From Alphaproteobacteria bacterium (lineage in GTDB: Bacteria; Pseudomonadota; Alphaproteobacteria; Sphingomonadales; Sphingomonadaceae): DNA of 49,299 nucleotides. The notes under the pieces are model-generated. The model worked only from the letters and a program-made list of their open reading frames with translations, was not told the origin of the DNA and made no database searches. Both the position numbers and the translations under genes were made by a program. Each line of letters opens with the position of its first letter. Position 1 is the stretch's first letter. This document shows positions 7,921 to 16,051 of the stretch, one piece after another. The DNA lies in the NCBI GenBank assembly GCA_018823905.1, contig JAHJHL010000106.1, positions 1-49,299 of the forward strand, in the 5' to 3' direction.

Positions 7921-9411
7921 CTATTTCTCGATGATCGTGAGGGTGCGGCCGAAATAGCGGCTTGGGCGCACGGAGAGAGCCCGTTGCGTCTTGGGACCGG
8001 CGGCGGTCATGTACGTCACTTCGACGGTTACCGGGGCCGCCGAGGTGAGACCGAAATGTAACGGCTGGGTGCCCTGGGAATTATAACCGTCGCCGGTCGA
8101 GACCTGGCGCGTCGCAAGGATCTTGCCGGCGCCGTCGTAGAGGCGGACCTCGGCGCCCATGCGGGTGAAGCGCCCGGCCTTGTCGAGCACGCGGACCGAG
8201 AGGCTGCGGCGCGCGGCCTCTTTGCCGAGATCGTTGTGGAAGAGGAAATGGCCGCCGGTCGCGGTGTATCCGCGCGTTACCGAAAGATCGAGCGCGCCGT
8301 CGCGGTCATAGTCGATCCACTGGACGCCATGATCGGCGACGTTGAGCGCTGACCCGGCGGGCAGGACATTCACGAACCCCTTGCCGCCGAGATTGCGGTA
8401 GAGGCGGTTCGCGGGCTGCTGCGCGCCCGAAGTGCCGGTATAGGCGGTGACGAAAAGATCGAGCCAGCCGTCATTGTCATAGTCGCCCCATGCGGCGCCG
8501 ACGGCATGATTGTCCTCGGCGAGACCGAGGCGCGGTGCAGCGTCCTCGAAGCGGCCGTCGCCCTTGTTGCGGTAGAGGATGTTGACGCCGTAGCTGGTGA
8601 CGAACAGATCGAGTTCGCCGTCATTGTCATAGTCGCCGACCGCGCAGCCGACGCTACCGTCTTCGACCGGACGGCCGGGGCGGTCCATGCCGAGGGCGGG
8701 AGCGACGTCGACGAAGCGGTCGCCGTCATTGCGCCACAGCGCGTCGGTCGCGCCCGCCTGGTTGGCGAGGAAGAGGTCGAGGTCGCCGTCGCGGTCATAA
8801 TCGAACCAGCACGCGCCGACGGTAGGCCGCGCGTCGTCCCCCGCCCGATCGGCGCCAACGCGCACGAAACGGCCCGCATCCTGGCGAAACAGCGCATTGG
8901 GGCCGGCGCGATCGGCCGTAAAAAGATCGAGGTCGCCGTCATTGTCAAAATCGACCCAGCTCGATTGCCGCCCCGAACGGCCGGGCGTGACGGGCTCGAG
9001 ATCCTGGGCGACGAAGCGGCGCCCACCCTCATTGCGAAACAGGAGGTTGGCTTCGGTCGCCTTGGTGGCGCCGGCATAAAGATCGAACCAGCCATCGCCG
9101 TCATAGTCGCCCCACGACAGCCCGCGCATCTCGGCGCCGGAGACAGGAAGACCCACGGCGGGTCCGATGTTGGTGAAGGTGCCGCGATCATTGCGGTAGA
9201 GGCGAATCTCGCCGGTCTTGATCGACACCGCGAGGTCGAGATCGCCATCGCGGTCGAAATCCGCCCAACTGTTCGACAGCGAGCCGGGAACGCTGAAGTC
9301 CGCCGGCTGCACCGGCGTAAAGGCGGGTTCGGTCGTCCCGGCCGCCCCGCCGCCGGCAATGCCGGTCGACAGGACGGCCCAGGACAGGATCCGCATCAGT
9401 TCATCGCGCAT
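7921..9411 (-). CDS. Exported FG-GAP/VCBS repeat protein with C-terminal ASPIC/UnbV domain (CRTAC1-like)
   Basis: A 496-aa protein with a signal-like N-terminus (MRILSWAVLSTGIAGGGAAG) and seven calcium-loop repeats of the form DxDxDGxxDL: DFDRDGDLDL, DYDGDGWFDL, DFDNDGDLDL, DYDRDGDLDL, DYDNDGELDL, DYDNDGWLDL and DYDRDGALDL, as in an integrin-like beta-propeller. The last 120 residues are the ASPIC/UnbV module (GAEVRLYDGAGKILATRQV, GYNSQGTQPLHFGL). Such proteins bind ligands or act at the cell surface; no catalytic residues are evident. It lies 26 bases after the TonB receptor on the same strand, so it is probably co-expressed and may be a surface partner of that receptor. The repeats make the DNA itself periodic. 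Confidence 0.85.
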   Translation of the reverse strand: MRDELMRILSWAVLSTGIAGGGAAGTTEPAFTPVQPADFSVPGSLSNSWADFDRDGDLDLAVSIKTGEIRLYRNDRGTFTNIGPAVGLPVSGAEMRGLSWGDYDGDGWFDLYAGATKATEANLLFRNEGGRRFVAQDLEPVTPGRSGRQSSWVDFDNDGDLDLFTADRAGPNALFRQDAGRFVRVGADRAGDDARPTVGACWFDYDRDGDLDLFLANQAGATDALWRNDGDRFVDVAPALGMDRPGRPVEDGSVGCAVGDYDNDGELDLFVTSYGVNILYRNKGDGRFEDAAPRLGLAEDNHAVGAAWGDYDNDGWLDLFVTAYTGTSGAQQPANRLYRNLGGKGFVNVLPAGSALNVADHGVQWIDYDRDGALDLSVTRGYTATGGHFLFHNDLGKEAARRSLSVRVLDKAGRFTRMGAEVRLYDGAGKILATRQVSTGDGYNSQGTQPLHFGLTSAAPVTVEVTYMTAAGPKTQRALSVRPSRYFGRTLTIIEK

Positions 9412-9437
9412 GATACGGACTCCAGTGGTTGGTCAGG

Positions 9438-11912
9438 TCAGAAATCGAGCGAGATCCGGCCATAATAGTAGCCGCCATATTGTCCGAACGGTCCGGCGCC
9501 ATAGGGCGCGAGCCCGATGGTGTTGGCGATGGTCGTGCGGTCGGGATAGACGTCGAAGATGTTATAGGCGCCCGCGGCGACCCGCAACTTCTCGGTCACG
9601 CCATAGGACACTTCGAGATCGGTGATCCACTTGGCGCCGAAGCTCTGGTCGTTGACGGGAAGGCCACCGACGAGATTGTCGAGCGACTTGAACTTGTCGT
9701 AGCGGGTTTCCTTCACGTTGATGGTGAACGGCCCAGACTCGAAGTTGGCGCCGAGGATGAGCTTGGTCTTGGGGGTCGAGGTGAACCAGCCCTGCGTGCG
9801 CCGATCGAACAGGGTCAGGCCGAGACCCGCGAGTTGGCTCGGGTTGGCGGCAATCTTCTTAATGTCGGTATCATTATAATTGAACCCGACGCTCGTGCGC
9901 AGGCGCCCGGCGCTGCCGACGTCGAACGCATAGGTGCCGACGACATCGACGCCCCGCGTGCGCGTATCGACGGCGTTGGTGAAGAAGCGCACCGACTGGT
10001 CGCCCGAAAAGCCGTTGGCGATCAGGATATTCCGAATGCCCGTTCCCGACAACAGGCCGGTGAGGGTGATGCGGTCGTCGAGATCGATCTGATAGGCGTC
10101 GACCGAGAGCGAGAGGCCGGACGCGGGCGTCAAGGTGAAGCCGAGGCTGAAGTTCTTCGACTTTTCGGGTTTGAGCGCCTGCGCGCCGAGGGCCTGTGCG
10201 ACCGCCGAGTTCGTCTTCACGATCTTGGTGAGCACCGGGATATAGACGCCGCCGACGAGGTTGATCGAGGTCGAGGTCTGCGCGAAGTCCTGCTGCGCGA
10301 GCGAGGGCGCGCGGAAGCCATTGCTGAACGCGCCGCGGAAGGCGAGCCAGTCGGTGACTTCGTAGCGTGCGCTGACCTTGCCGCTGAAGACGCTGCCCGA
10401 GCTGTCGTCGAAATGCTCGAAGCGACCCGCCGCGGTGACGAGGAAGCGCGGGCTGACGTCAAGCGCGAGATCGACATAACCCGCCCAGATGTTGCGGTTG
10501 ATGTCCGCCGCATCCTCGGGGGTGACGACGATCGCACCCTGCGCGCCGACCTGTGCCGGGCGCCCGGCGAGCGGTCCGGTCGGATAGAAATATCCGCCGT
10601 TCCGGTAGCTGTCCACGTCGAGCGGCTTGGTCACGTAGGATTCGTAGCGATATTCCGCGCCCATCGAAACTTGGAGCGCGGCTTCGCCGCCGAGTTCGAC
10701 GCGGCGGGTGAGATCGAGATTGTTCGTCCACTGGTCGAACGCCGAGCTGAAGGTCTTGAACTCGGTCGGGCTCGACGGGCCGAGCGACGCATTGAGCGTA
10801 TTGTCGGCGCCGTTCTCGGCATAGTTGCGCCCGTAGGTGCTGCTGAGATCGATGTTCCAGCCAGAGGTTTCGCCGCGCAGGCCACCGGTGAACTGGAAGT
10901 CGGTTTCCTTCAGCGTATAGAAGGGCGTGAAGCCATCGGGATAAATTTCGAGGATATTCTGGTTGCTGTTTGGGCGGCGGCCGGCCTGGCCGACGCGCGC
11001 GTCCCGATAGCCGAAGGTGCCGTCCGAATAGAATTCGACATTGCCGAGCGGCAGGACGAGCGTTTGCGCGACCTTGACGTCTTTCACATCGGGAAGGCCG
11101 CCCTGATAGGTGCGGCGGTTGGCGGTGAGTTCGCGCGGATCGGGCGCGCCGCCGGGTAGCGGATAATAAAGCGCGCCGGTGACATCGGTGTTGCGGACGG
11201 CCGCGTTCGCCTTCTTGCCTTCGACCGAGAGGGTGAACGAACCGCCGTCGCCGATCGCGAAGCCGTGCGAAACGCTCGCCGAGATGGTCTCGCCGTCGCT
11301 GCCGCTGCCGTCGCGTCCGTAACGCTGGCCGGCCTCGATCGAGGCGCGGCCGCCCGAATCGTTGGTTTTCAGGATGACGTTGATCACGCCCGCAATCGCG
11401 TCGGAACCATATTGCGCCGAGGCACCGTCGCGCAGCACTTCGATGCGCTCGATCGCGCTTGCGGGGATGAGATCGAGGTCGACCGGGTTGCCGCCTTGCG
11501 AGGTCGCACCCGAGTTGAAGTCGATGATCGAGCTGTTGTGGCGGCGCTTGCCGTTGACCAGCACGAGGACGTGCACGCCCGAAAGACCGCGCAGGCCGGC
11601 GGGGCGCGTCAGGCTGTTGAACGACGAGCTGCCCACCGTCGTCGACTGGAAGGACGGTACGAGCTGGGTCAGCGCATCGCGCAACTGCATGCCGCCGCCG
11701 AGCTTCTCGAGATCCTCGCCACCGATCACGTCGATCGGGGTCGGGCTCGAAATGACCGTTCTCGCCTGGCCGCGAGTCCCGGTGACGATGATCTCGGACT
11801 GGGACGCCGTATCGGCCGCGTCGTCGGCCGCGGTATCCTGCGCGAAGGCGGGCATGGACATGGCGGCGGCAACGCAGGACGCCCCCATCAGCAGTCTGGT
11901 ATATGTTTTCAT
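9438..11912 (-). CDS. TonB-dependent outer-membrane receptor
   Basis: An 824-aa receptor. The start at 11912 gives a signal peptide (MKTYTRLLMGASCVAAAMSM, cleaved near AFAQ) and has AGGAG eight bases upstream. A TonB-box-like EIIVTGTR stands at residues 39-46. The plug domain follows (LVLVNGKRRHNSS, then IERIEVLRDGASAQYGSDAI and AGVINVILK), then a 22-strand barrel ending in the aromatic YYYGRISLDF. There is no N-terminal STN signalling extension, so it should not itself signal to the sigma factor upstream by the FecA route. It sits third in a leftward set: sigma factor, beta-lyase-like enzyme, receptor, FG-GAP protein. The substrate is unknown; the enzyme neighbour suggests an amino-acid-derived compound. 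Confidence 0.9.
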   Translation of the reverse strand: MKTYTRLLMGASCVAAAMSMPAFAQDTAADDAADTASQSEIIVTGTRGQARTVISSPTPIDVIGGEDLEKLGGGMQLRDALTQLVPSFQSTTVGSSSFNSLTRPAGLRGLSGVHVLVLVNGKRRHNSSIIDFNSGATSQGGNPVDLDLIPASAIERIEVLRDGASAQYGSDAIAGVINVILKTNDSGGRASIEAGQRYGRDGSGSDGETISASVSHGFAIGDGGSFTLSVEGKKANAAVRNTDVTGALYYPLPGGAPDPRELTANRRTYQGGLPDVKDVKVAQTLVLPLGNVEFYSDGTFGYRDARVGQAGRRPNSNQNILEIYPDGFTPFYTLKETDFQFTGGLRGETSGWNIDLSSTYGRNYAENGADNTLNASLGPSSPTEFKTFSSAFDQWTNNLDLTRRVELGGEAALQVSMGAEYRYESYVTKPLDVDSYRNGGYFYPTGPLAGRPAQVGAQGAIVVTPEDAADINRNIWAGYVDLALDVSPRFLVTAAGRFEHFDDSSGSVFSGKVSARYEVTDWLAFRGAFSNGFRAPSLAQQDFAQTSTSINLVGGVYIPVLTKIVKTNSAVAQALGAQALKPEKSKNFSLGFTLTPASGLSLSVDAYQIDLDDRITLTGLLSGTGIRNILIANGFSGDQSVRFFTNAVDTRTRGVDVVGTYAFDVGSAGRLRTSVGFNYNDTDIKKIAANPSQLAGLGLTLFDRRTQGWFTSTPKTKLILGANFESGPFTINVKETRYDKFKSLDNLVGGLPVNDQSFGAKWITDLEVSYGVTEKLRVAAGAYNIFDVYPDRTTIANTIGLAPYGAGPFGQYGGYYYGRISLDF

Positions 11913-11986
11913 GGTCTCGCTCCTAAACACGGAAAAATGTCCCCCCGATTGAACCTGCAATCTTCATTTTTCGCCTGTTGCGGCGC

Positions 11987-13192
11987 TTATCCTGCTGCGC
12001 GCAACTTGCACTGCGGCGCGGCGGTGTCCTGCGAAAGGGTGTCGAGCCCTTGCCGCAAATCCGCGATGAGGTCATCCACCCTTTCAAGACCGATGTGCAA
12101 TCTTAGCACGGGCCCGGGATAGGTGAGCTTGTGGGTCCGCGCCTTGAGCTGCGGATCGACGGGAATGGCGAGGCTTTCGTAACCGCCCCAGCTGAAGCCG
12201 AGACCAAAAAGTTCGAGCCGCTCGACCATTGCCGCAACCGCCAATTCGGATGCGGGGTGGAGAACCGCGCCGATGAGGCCGCATATGCCGGTGAAGTCGC
12301 GCTTCCAGATCGCGTGGCCGGGATCGCTCGGCAGCGCCGGGCACATGACCGAGTGGACTTCGGGTTGATGCTCGAGCCATTCGGCGACCTGCAGCGCCGC
12401 GGCGCCATGATGGGCGAGGCGCGTATGGAGCGTGCGAAGGCCGCGGATCGCCATATAGGCATCGTCAGGCGATACCGCCCAGCCGGTCTCGTAGCTCGAG
12501 GCCGCGAGCAGCTCGGCGGCGTGCCCCTTGGCCGCGGCGAGGCCCATGAACACGTCCGAATGGCCGCAGACATATTTGGTGAGCGACTGGATGCTCACAT
12601 CGACGCCGTGATCGAGCGGCTTGAACAGCACGCCTGCCGACCAGGTGTTGTCGATGACGGTCAGCACTCCGACGTCGTGCGCCATTGCGGCGATGGCGGG
12701 AATGTCCTGCATCTCGAAGGTCAGCGAGCCGGGCGATTCGAGGAAAATCACACGCGTCGCGGGGGTAATCATCGCGCGGATTGCCTCGGCCGTGTCGGCC
12801 GGATCGAAATAGCGGGCAGTGACGCCAAATCGTGCGAGCGTGCCGGCAAGGAAGCGCCGGGTCGGATTATAGACGGTGTCGCATGCGAGCACTTCGTCGC
12901 CCGCCGAGAGCAGCGCGAGCAGCGTGCCGGTGATCGCGGTGAGGCCCGAGGGGTAGATGAACGCCTCATCCGCATTCTCGAGATCGCGCAGCGCGTCGCG
13001 CAGCGTGCGTTGCGTCGAGAGGCCGACGCGGCCGTAGGTCACCTTGCCGCCGTCGTAGAGCGCCTCGCAGCTCGGCAGCAACACAGTCGAGCCGCGCTGG
13101 ATCGGAGGGCCCGGCGTCCGCTGGAGCGCATCGCACGGACTGTCGCCGTGGATCAGCCGCGTCTGCTCGTGAACAGTGCTGCAAAGCGTCAT
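11987..13192 (-). CDS. PLP-dependent Cys/Met-metabolism enzyme, cystathionine beta-lyase-like
   Basis: A 401-aa fold-type I PLP enzyme of the cystathionine gamma-synthase/beta-lyase family. The cofactor lysine is K206 in SIQSLTKYVCGHSD, the pyridine-nitrogen partner is D181 in VIDNTWSAG, and YGRVGLSTQRTLRDAL supplies the phosphate/substrate tyrosine and arginine region. DNTWSAG, SWGGYESL and the ending LRLHIGLERVDDLIADL favour the beta-lyase (MetC) branch, which splits cystathionine or related S-conjugates to a thiol, pyruvate and ammonia through aminoacrylate. Related members degrade cysteine or djenkolate, so the substrate is open. It starts 14 bases after the sigma gene and precedes a TonB receptor: an uptake locus rather than methionine biosynthesis. 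Confidence 0.85.
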   Translation of the reverse strand: MTLCSTVHEQTRLIHGDSPCDALQRTPGPPIQRGSTVLLPSCEALYDGGKVTYGRVGLSTQRTLRDALRDLENADEAFIYPSGLTAITGTLLALLSAGDEVLACDTVYNPTRRFLAGTLARFGVTARYFDPADTAEAIRAMITPATRVIFLESPGSLTFEMQDIPAIAAMAHDVGVLTVIDNTWSAGVLFKPLDHGVDVSIQSLTKYVCGHSDVFMGLAAAKGHAAELLAASSYETGWAVSPDDAYMAIRGLRTLHTRLAHHGAAALQVAEWLEHQPEVHSVMCPALPSDPGHAIWKRDFTGICGLIGAVLHPASELAVAAMVERLELFGLGFSWGGYESLAIPVDPQLKARTHKLTYPGPVLRLHIGLERVDDLIADLRQGLDTLSQDTAAPQCKLRAAG

Positions 13193-13206
13193 TTATCTTT
13201 TCTTTC

Positions 13207-13890
13207 TCAGATGGAATGGGAGAGAAGTTTCTGCGGCGCGGTGCCGTTGCGGTTCGCTGCGACGAGGTCGCTGCGGCGGGCAACCGAGAGCGCCTTGGCG
13301 GCCTTGGTCACATGTTTTTCGATCGCGCTCGTCGAGATGTTGTAGCGGCTCGCGAGGCTTTTGAGGCTGGACCCTTCGACGCGGATCGCGACGAGGATTT
13401 CCTGCGTGCGTTCGGGAAGCTGGTTCAGTGTATCTTCGACCGCGCGGATTTCGTCCTTGGCGAGCAGAATCCGCAGCGGGGACATGTCATCGACGGGGTG
13501 ATGGGGCTCTTCAAGCTGGCAATGGCAGTCGAGGCGGCGCGTCGTCTGGCGGCGATGGCGGTCGATAAGGGCGGCTTGCGCAGCCTGGAAAAGATAGCAT
13601 TTGGGATGAGCGATCGCGGCGGCATCAGCGCGGCGGATGATATTGAGGAACACATCCTGCAGCACGTCGTCGAGATCGGCGGCAGGCACGCGCCGCCGGA
13701 GATATTTCCTGAGCAAGGGAAGGTGCGGCCAGAAGGTTTTGATCAGGTCGGGGTTGGCCTCACATGCGGCCACGGGCGGTTGGACCGGCGGCCGTTTCGC
13801 GGGTGCGGAGATGTGTTCGCCCGCCTCCGGACCATCGCTTCCCGCGACGTTTTCATTCCCGTAATCTGCCCCATAGGTGCTGAATGTCAT
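13207..13890 (-). CDS. ECF-type RNA polymerase sigma factor
   Basis: A 227-aa sigma-70-family factor. Residues 50-120 hold region 2 (RKYLRRRVPAADLDDVLQDV then FLNIIRR), with an N-terminal extension of about 45 polar residues. Residues 155-210 hold region 4 (LNQLPERTQEILVAIRVEG, helix-turn-helix LKSLASRYNISTSAIEKHV). The pattern is close to FecI-like factors, yet no fecR-type anti-sigma gene is adjacent and the neighbouring receptor has no signalling domain. It is first in the leftward operon and probably drives that operon or its own promoter. The ATG at 13890 follows a long divergent intergenic region shared with the symporter gene. Confidence 0.85.
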   Translation of the reverse strand: MTFSTYGADYGNENVAGSDGPEAGEHISAPAKRPPVQPPVAACEANPDLIKTFWPHLPLLRKYLRRRVPAADLDDVLQDVFLNIIRRADAAAIAHPKCYLFQAAQAALIDRHRRQTTRRLDCHCQLEEPHHPVDDMSPLRILLAKDEIRAVEDTLNQLPERTQEILVAIRVEGSSLKSLASRYNISTSAIEKHVTKAAKALSVARRSDLVAANRNGTAPQKLLSHSI

Positions 13891-14204
13891 CGTGCGTCCC
13901 CTTATGGCGACATTTTATGACATGGATGCCGGGATGATTTCTTCACCGACTTTGAGGTGGTTTGGTCAAATCATGGGACATTTGAACTAATATGTCCGAT
14001 TATGTCGATTAAATGATCTAACTACGGCATGGAAGCAGCGGGTTCGTCGAATCATCTGTCTTGGATTCGCCTTGAAAGTGCAACAATCGCCACGGAGTCG
14101 CGAAATCTGCCCCAGGATTTGGGTTTTGCGCGATGGGGTATTCGGTCGGCAGCGCGTCAAAGCATAGGGCTTCCCGCTTCGGGAGGCAGGAGGAGAGTGG
14201 TCGG
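13891..14204. promoter_or_regulatory. Divergent promoter region between the sigma/lyase/receptor operon and the symporter/Lrp operon
   Basis: This 314-base stretch is more AT-rich than its surroundings (13905-14030), as expected for promoters. It contains the inverted repeat listed separately and further GACAT copies near 13908 and 13919. The right end carries the Shine-Dalgarno of the symporter gene (GGAGGCAGGAGGAGAG). The Lrp/AsnC regulator encoded downstream is the obvious candidate to act here. Confidence 0.5.
13976..13997. promoter_or_regulatory. Inverted repeat, candidate operator
   Basis: GGACAT and ATGTCC are perfect inverted repeats separated by ten AT-rich bases (TTGAACTAAT). The spacing puts the half-sites about 16 bases centre to centre, or one and a half helical turns. 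It lies 86 bases before the sigma-factor ATG and 208 before the symporter ATG, within the AT-rich part of the divergent region. Binding by the neighbouring Lrp/AsnC protein is a guess. Confidence 0.4.
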
Positions 14205-15548
14205 ATGGCGAGAAGCTGGCTCATATTGTCGGCACTGATCGCCGGACTGGCGCTGGGAGCGGGGTGGACGCGTCTCGGGCTCGGCGGCATTTCCGACGCG
14301 GTCGCTCTTGCCGCCAGCGTCGGCGGGGTCTGGCTCGACGGCCTCAGAATGACGATCGTCCCGCTCGTCGTGTCGCTTCTCATCACCGGAATCGCGAAAA
14401 CGGCCGACAGCGCGCGTGGCGACCGCGTCGCGATGCGGTCGGTCGTCACCTTCATCGCACTTCTTTGGGTATCGACGGCCATGGCGGCTGTGCTCGTGCC
14501 CGCGCTGCTCGGCGTCTTTCCGATGCCCACCGATGCGGCCCGATCGCTGGCGGCGAGCCTTTCCGTTTCGGCTCCGGTTGACGCACCGACAGTCGGGATC
14601 GCCGCCTTCCTGCGCTCGATCGTCCCTTCCAACCCGGTCGCGGCCGCGGCGAACGACGCCCTTCTTCCGCTCATTCTCTTCACAGCGGTCTTCGCTGTCG
14701 CGCTCGCGCGCTTGCCGGCTGCCCAGCGTGAACCGGTAACAGCCTTCTTCGATACGATCGCAAACGCGGTGCTGCTTATCGTCGGCTGGGTGCTCGCGCT
14801 GGCGCCGATCGGCGTCCTCGCGCTGGCCTTCGGCGTCGGCGCGCGCGCCGGTACGTCCGCGATCGGCGCGCTGGCGCATTATGTCGTGATCGTATCGAGC
14901 GCGGGCCTCGCCGCCTGGGCGCTCGCCTATCCGGTCGCGGTCTTTTCTGGCCGCGTGCGCCTTGCCGCGTTCGCGAAGGCAGTGGCGCCCGCGCAGGCGG
15001 TTGCGCTCAGCACCCAGTCCTCGCTCGCCTCGCTGCCGCCCATGCTCCAGGCTGCGGCCGATCTCGGGGTCCAGCGATCGGTTGCGCGTGTCTCGCTGCC
15101 GGTCGCGGTCGCGATCTTCCGGGTGACCAGTCCCGCGATGAACCTCGCCGTTGCCATCTATGTCGCGCACTGGCTCGGCATATCGCTTGCGCCGTCGGCG
15201 ATAGCGGCGGGGGCGGCGGTGGCGGCAATCACGACGATCGGTTCGGTGAGCCTGCCGGGACAGGTCAGCTTCCTGACCTCGATCGCGCCGATCTGCGTCG
15301 CGATGGGTATACCGATCGAACCGCTCGCGCTGCTCATCGCGGTCGAGATGATTCCCGACCTCGTGCGGACGGTGGGCAATGTGACGATGGATGTCGCCGC
15401 GACCACGGCGATTGCACGCATGGGCACGGCGCAAGGAGCCGGAATGTCCGGCACCGACGATCTCGCCGCTGGCGACGGGGAGCCGACCCCGCGGGATTCG
15501 CTCGCCACCGCCACTGTTTTGCCATTGGATCTAGGAGGAAAGTCATGA
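14205..15548 (+). CDS. Dicarboxylate/amino acid:cation symporter (DAACS, SDF family)
   Basis: A 447-aa inner-membrane sodium/proton symporter of the glutamate-transporter fold. It shows the first scaffold helices (WLDGLRMTIVPLVVSLLITG), the serine-rich hairpin 1 tip (ALSTQSSLASLPPM), the TM7 segment where the usual NMDGT is replaced by VTSPAMNLAVAIY, and hairpin 2/TM8 (GQVSFLTSIAPIC, AVEMIPDLVRTVGNV). The altered TM7 motif suggests a substrate unlike glutamate or C4-dicarboxylates. The ATG at 14205 follows AGGAGGAGAG; upstream in-frame codons lack a ribosome site. The stop overlaps the Lrp gene by ATGA, coupling uptake to its likely regulator. Confidence 0.85.
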   Translation: MARSWLILSALIAGLALGAGWTRLGLGGISDAVALAASVGGVWLDGLRMTIVPLVVSLLITGIAKTADSARGDRVAMRSVVTFIALLWVSTAMAAVLVPALLGVFPMPTDAARSLAASLSVSAPVDAPTVGIAAFLRSIVPSNPVAAAANDALLPLILFTAVFAVALARLPAAQREPVTAFFDTIANAVLLIVGWVLALAPIGVLALAFGVGARAGTSAIGALAHYVVIVSSAGLAAWALAYPVAVFSGRVRLAAFAKAVAPAQAVALSTQSSLASLPPMLQAAADLGVQRSVARVSLPVAVAIFRVTSPAMNLAVAIYVAHWLGISLAPSAIAAGAAVAAITTIGSVSLPGQVSFLTSIAPICVAMGIPIEPLALLIAVEMIPDLVRTVGNVTMDVAATTAIARMGTAQGAGMSGTDDLAAGDGEPTPRDSLATATVLPLDLGGKS

Positions 15549-16024
15549 CCCGCGTTTCGCTCGATGACGCCGATGTCCGGATATTGGGAGTCCTCCAGGA
15601 GGATGCCACGCTTTCGGTCGCCGCGGTCGCCGCCAAGGCCAATATGTCACAAAATGCGTGCTGGCGGCGCATCAAGCGGCTGGAGGAAAGCGGCGTGATC
15701 GCGCGGCGCGTCACGATCCTGGATGCGAGCGCGCTCGGCCTCGATCTCACCGTTTTCGTGAGCCTGCGTGCCTCCGAGCATAGCGAAGCATGGCTCGACA
15801 CGCTCAATTCGGCGATCCGCGACATTCCCGAGGTCGTCGAATTCTACCGCATGACCGGCGACGTCGACTATCTTCTCAAACTGCGCGTCGAGAATATGGC
15901 GGCCTATGATGCGGTCTACAGGCGCATCATCCGCTCGATCCGGCTCACCGACGTGAGCTCGGCCTTTTCCATGGAAGAAATCAAATTCACTACCGCGCTG
16001 CCGCTCACCGCGCGCCCGTCCTGA
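15545..16024 (+). CDS. Lrp/AsnC-family transcriptional regulator
   Basis: A 159-aa regulator. Residues 5-55 form the AsnC-type helix-turn-helix (ADVRILGVLQED, LSVAAVAAKANMSQNACWRR, IKRLEESGVI); residues 70-150 form the RAM ligand-binding beta-alpha fold (VEFYRMTGDVDYLLKLRVEN). Family members sense amino acids and control their transport and breakdown. Its ATG overlaps the symporter stop and is preceded by GGAGGAAAG inside the symporter's last codons. The divergent lyase/receptor operon is the probable second target. Confidence 0.9.
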   Translation: MTRVSLDDADVRILGVLQEDATLSVAAVAAKANMSQNACWRRIKRLEESGVIARRVTILDASALGLDLTVFVSLRASEHSEAWLDTLNSAIRDIPEVVEFYRMTGDVDYLLKLRVENMAAYDAVYRRIIRSIRLTDVSSAFSMEEIKFTTALPLTARPS

Positions 16025-16051
16025 GGATCTGACGGGCGCGGGGCGAACGGG

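Noticed and set aside
8400-9300. Regularly recurring similar DNA strings, suggestive of an array
   Set aside because: They encode the DxDxDGxxDL loops of the FG-GAP repeats; spacing is uneven and there are no unique spacers, so it is not CRISPR.
9429-11159. Long plus-strand open frame opposite the TonB receptor
   Set aside because: It is the high-GC antisense shadow of the receptor gene; the translation has repetitive Arg/Glu/Ala composition and no domain.
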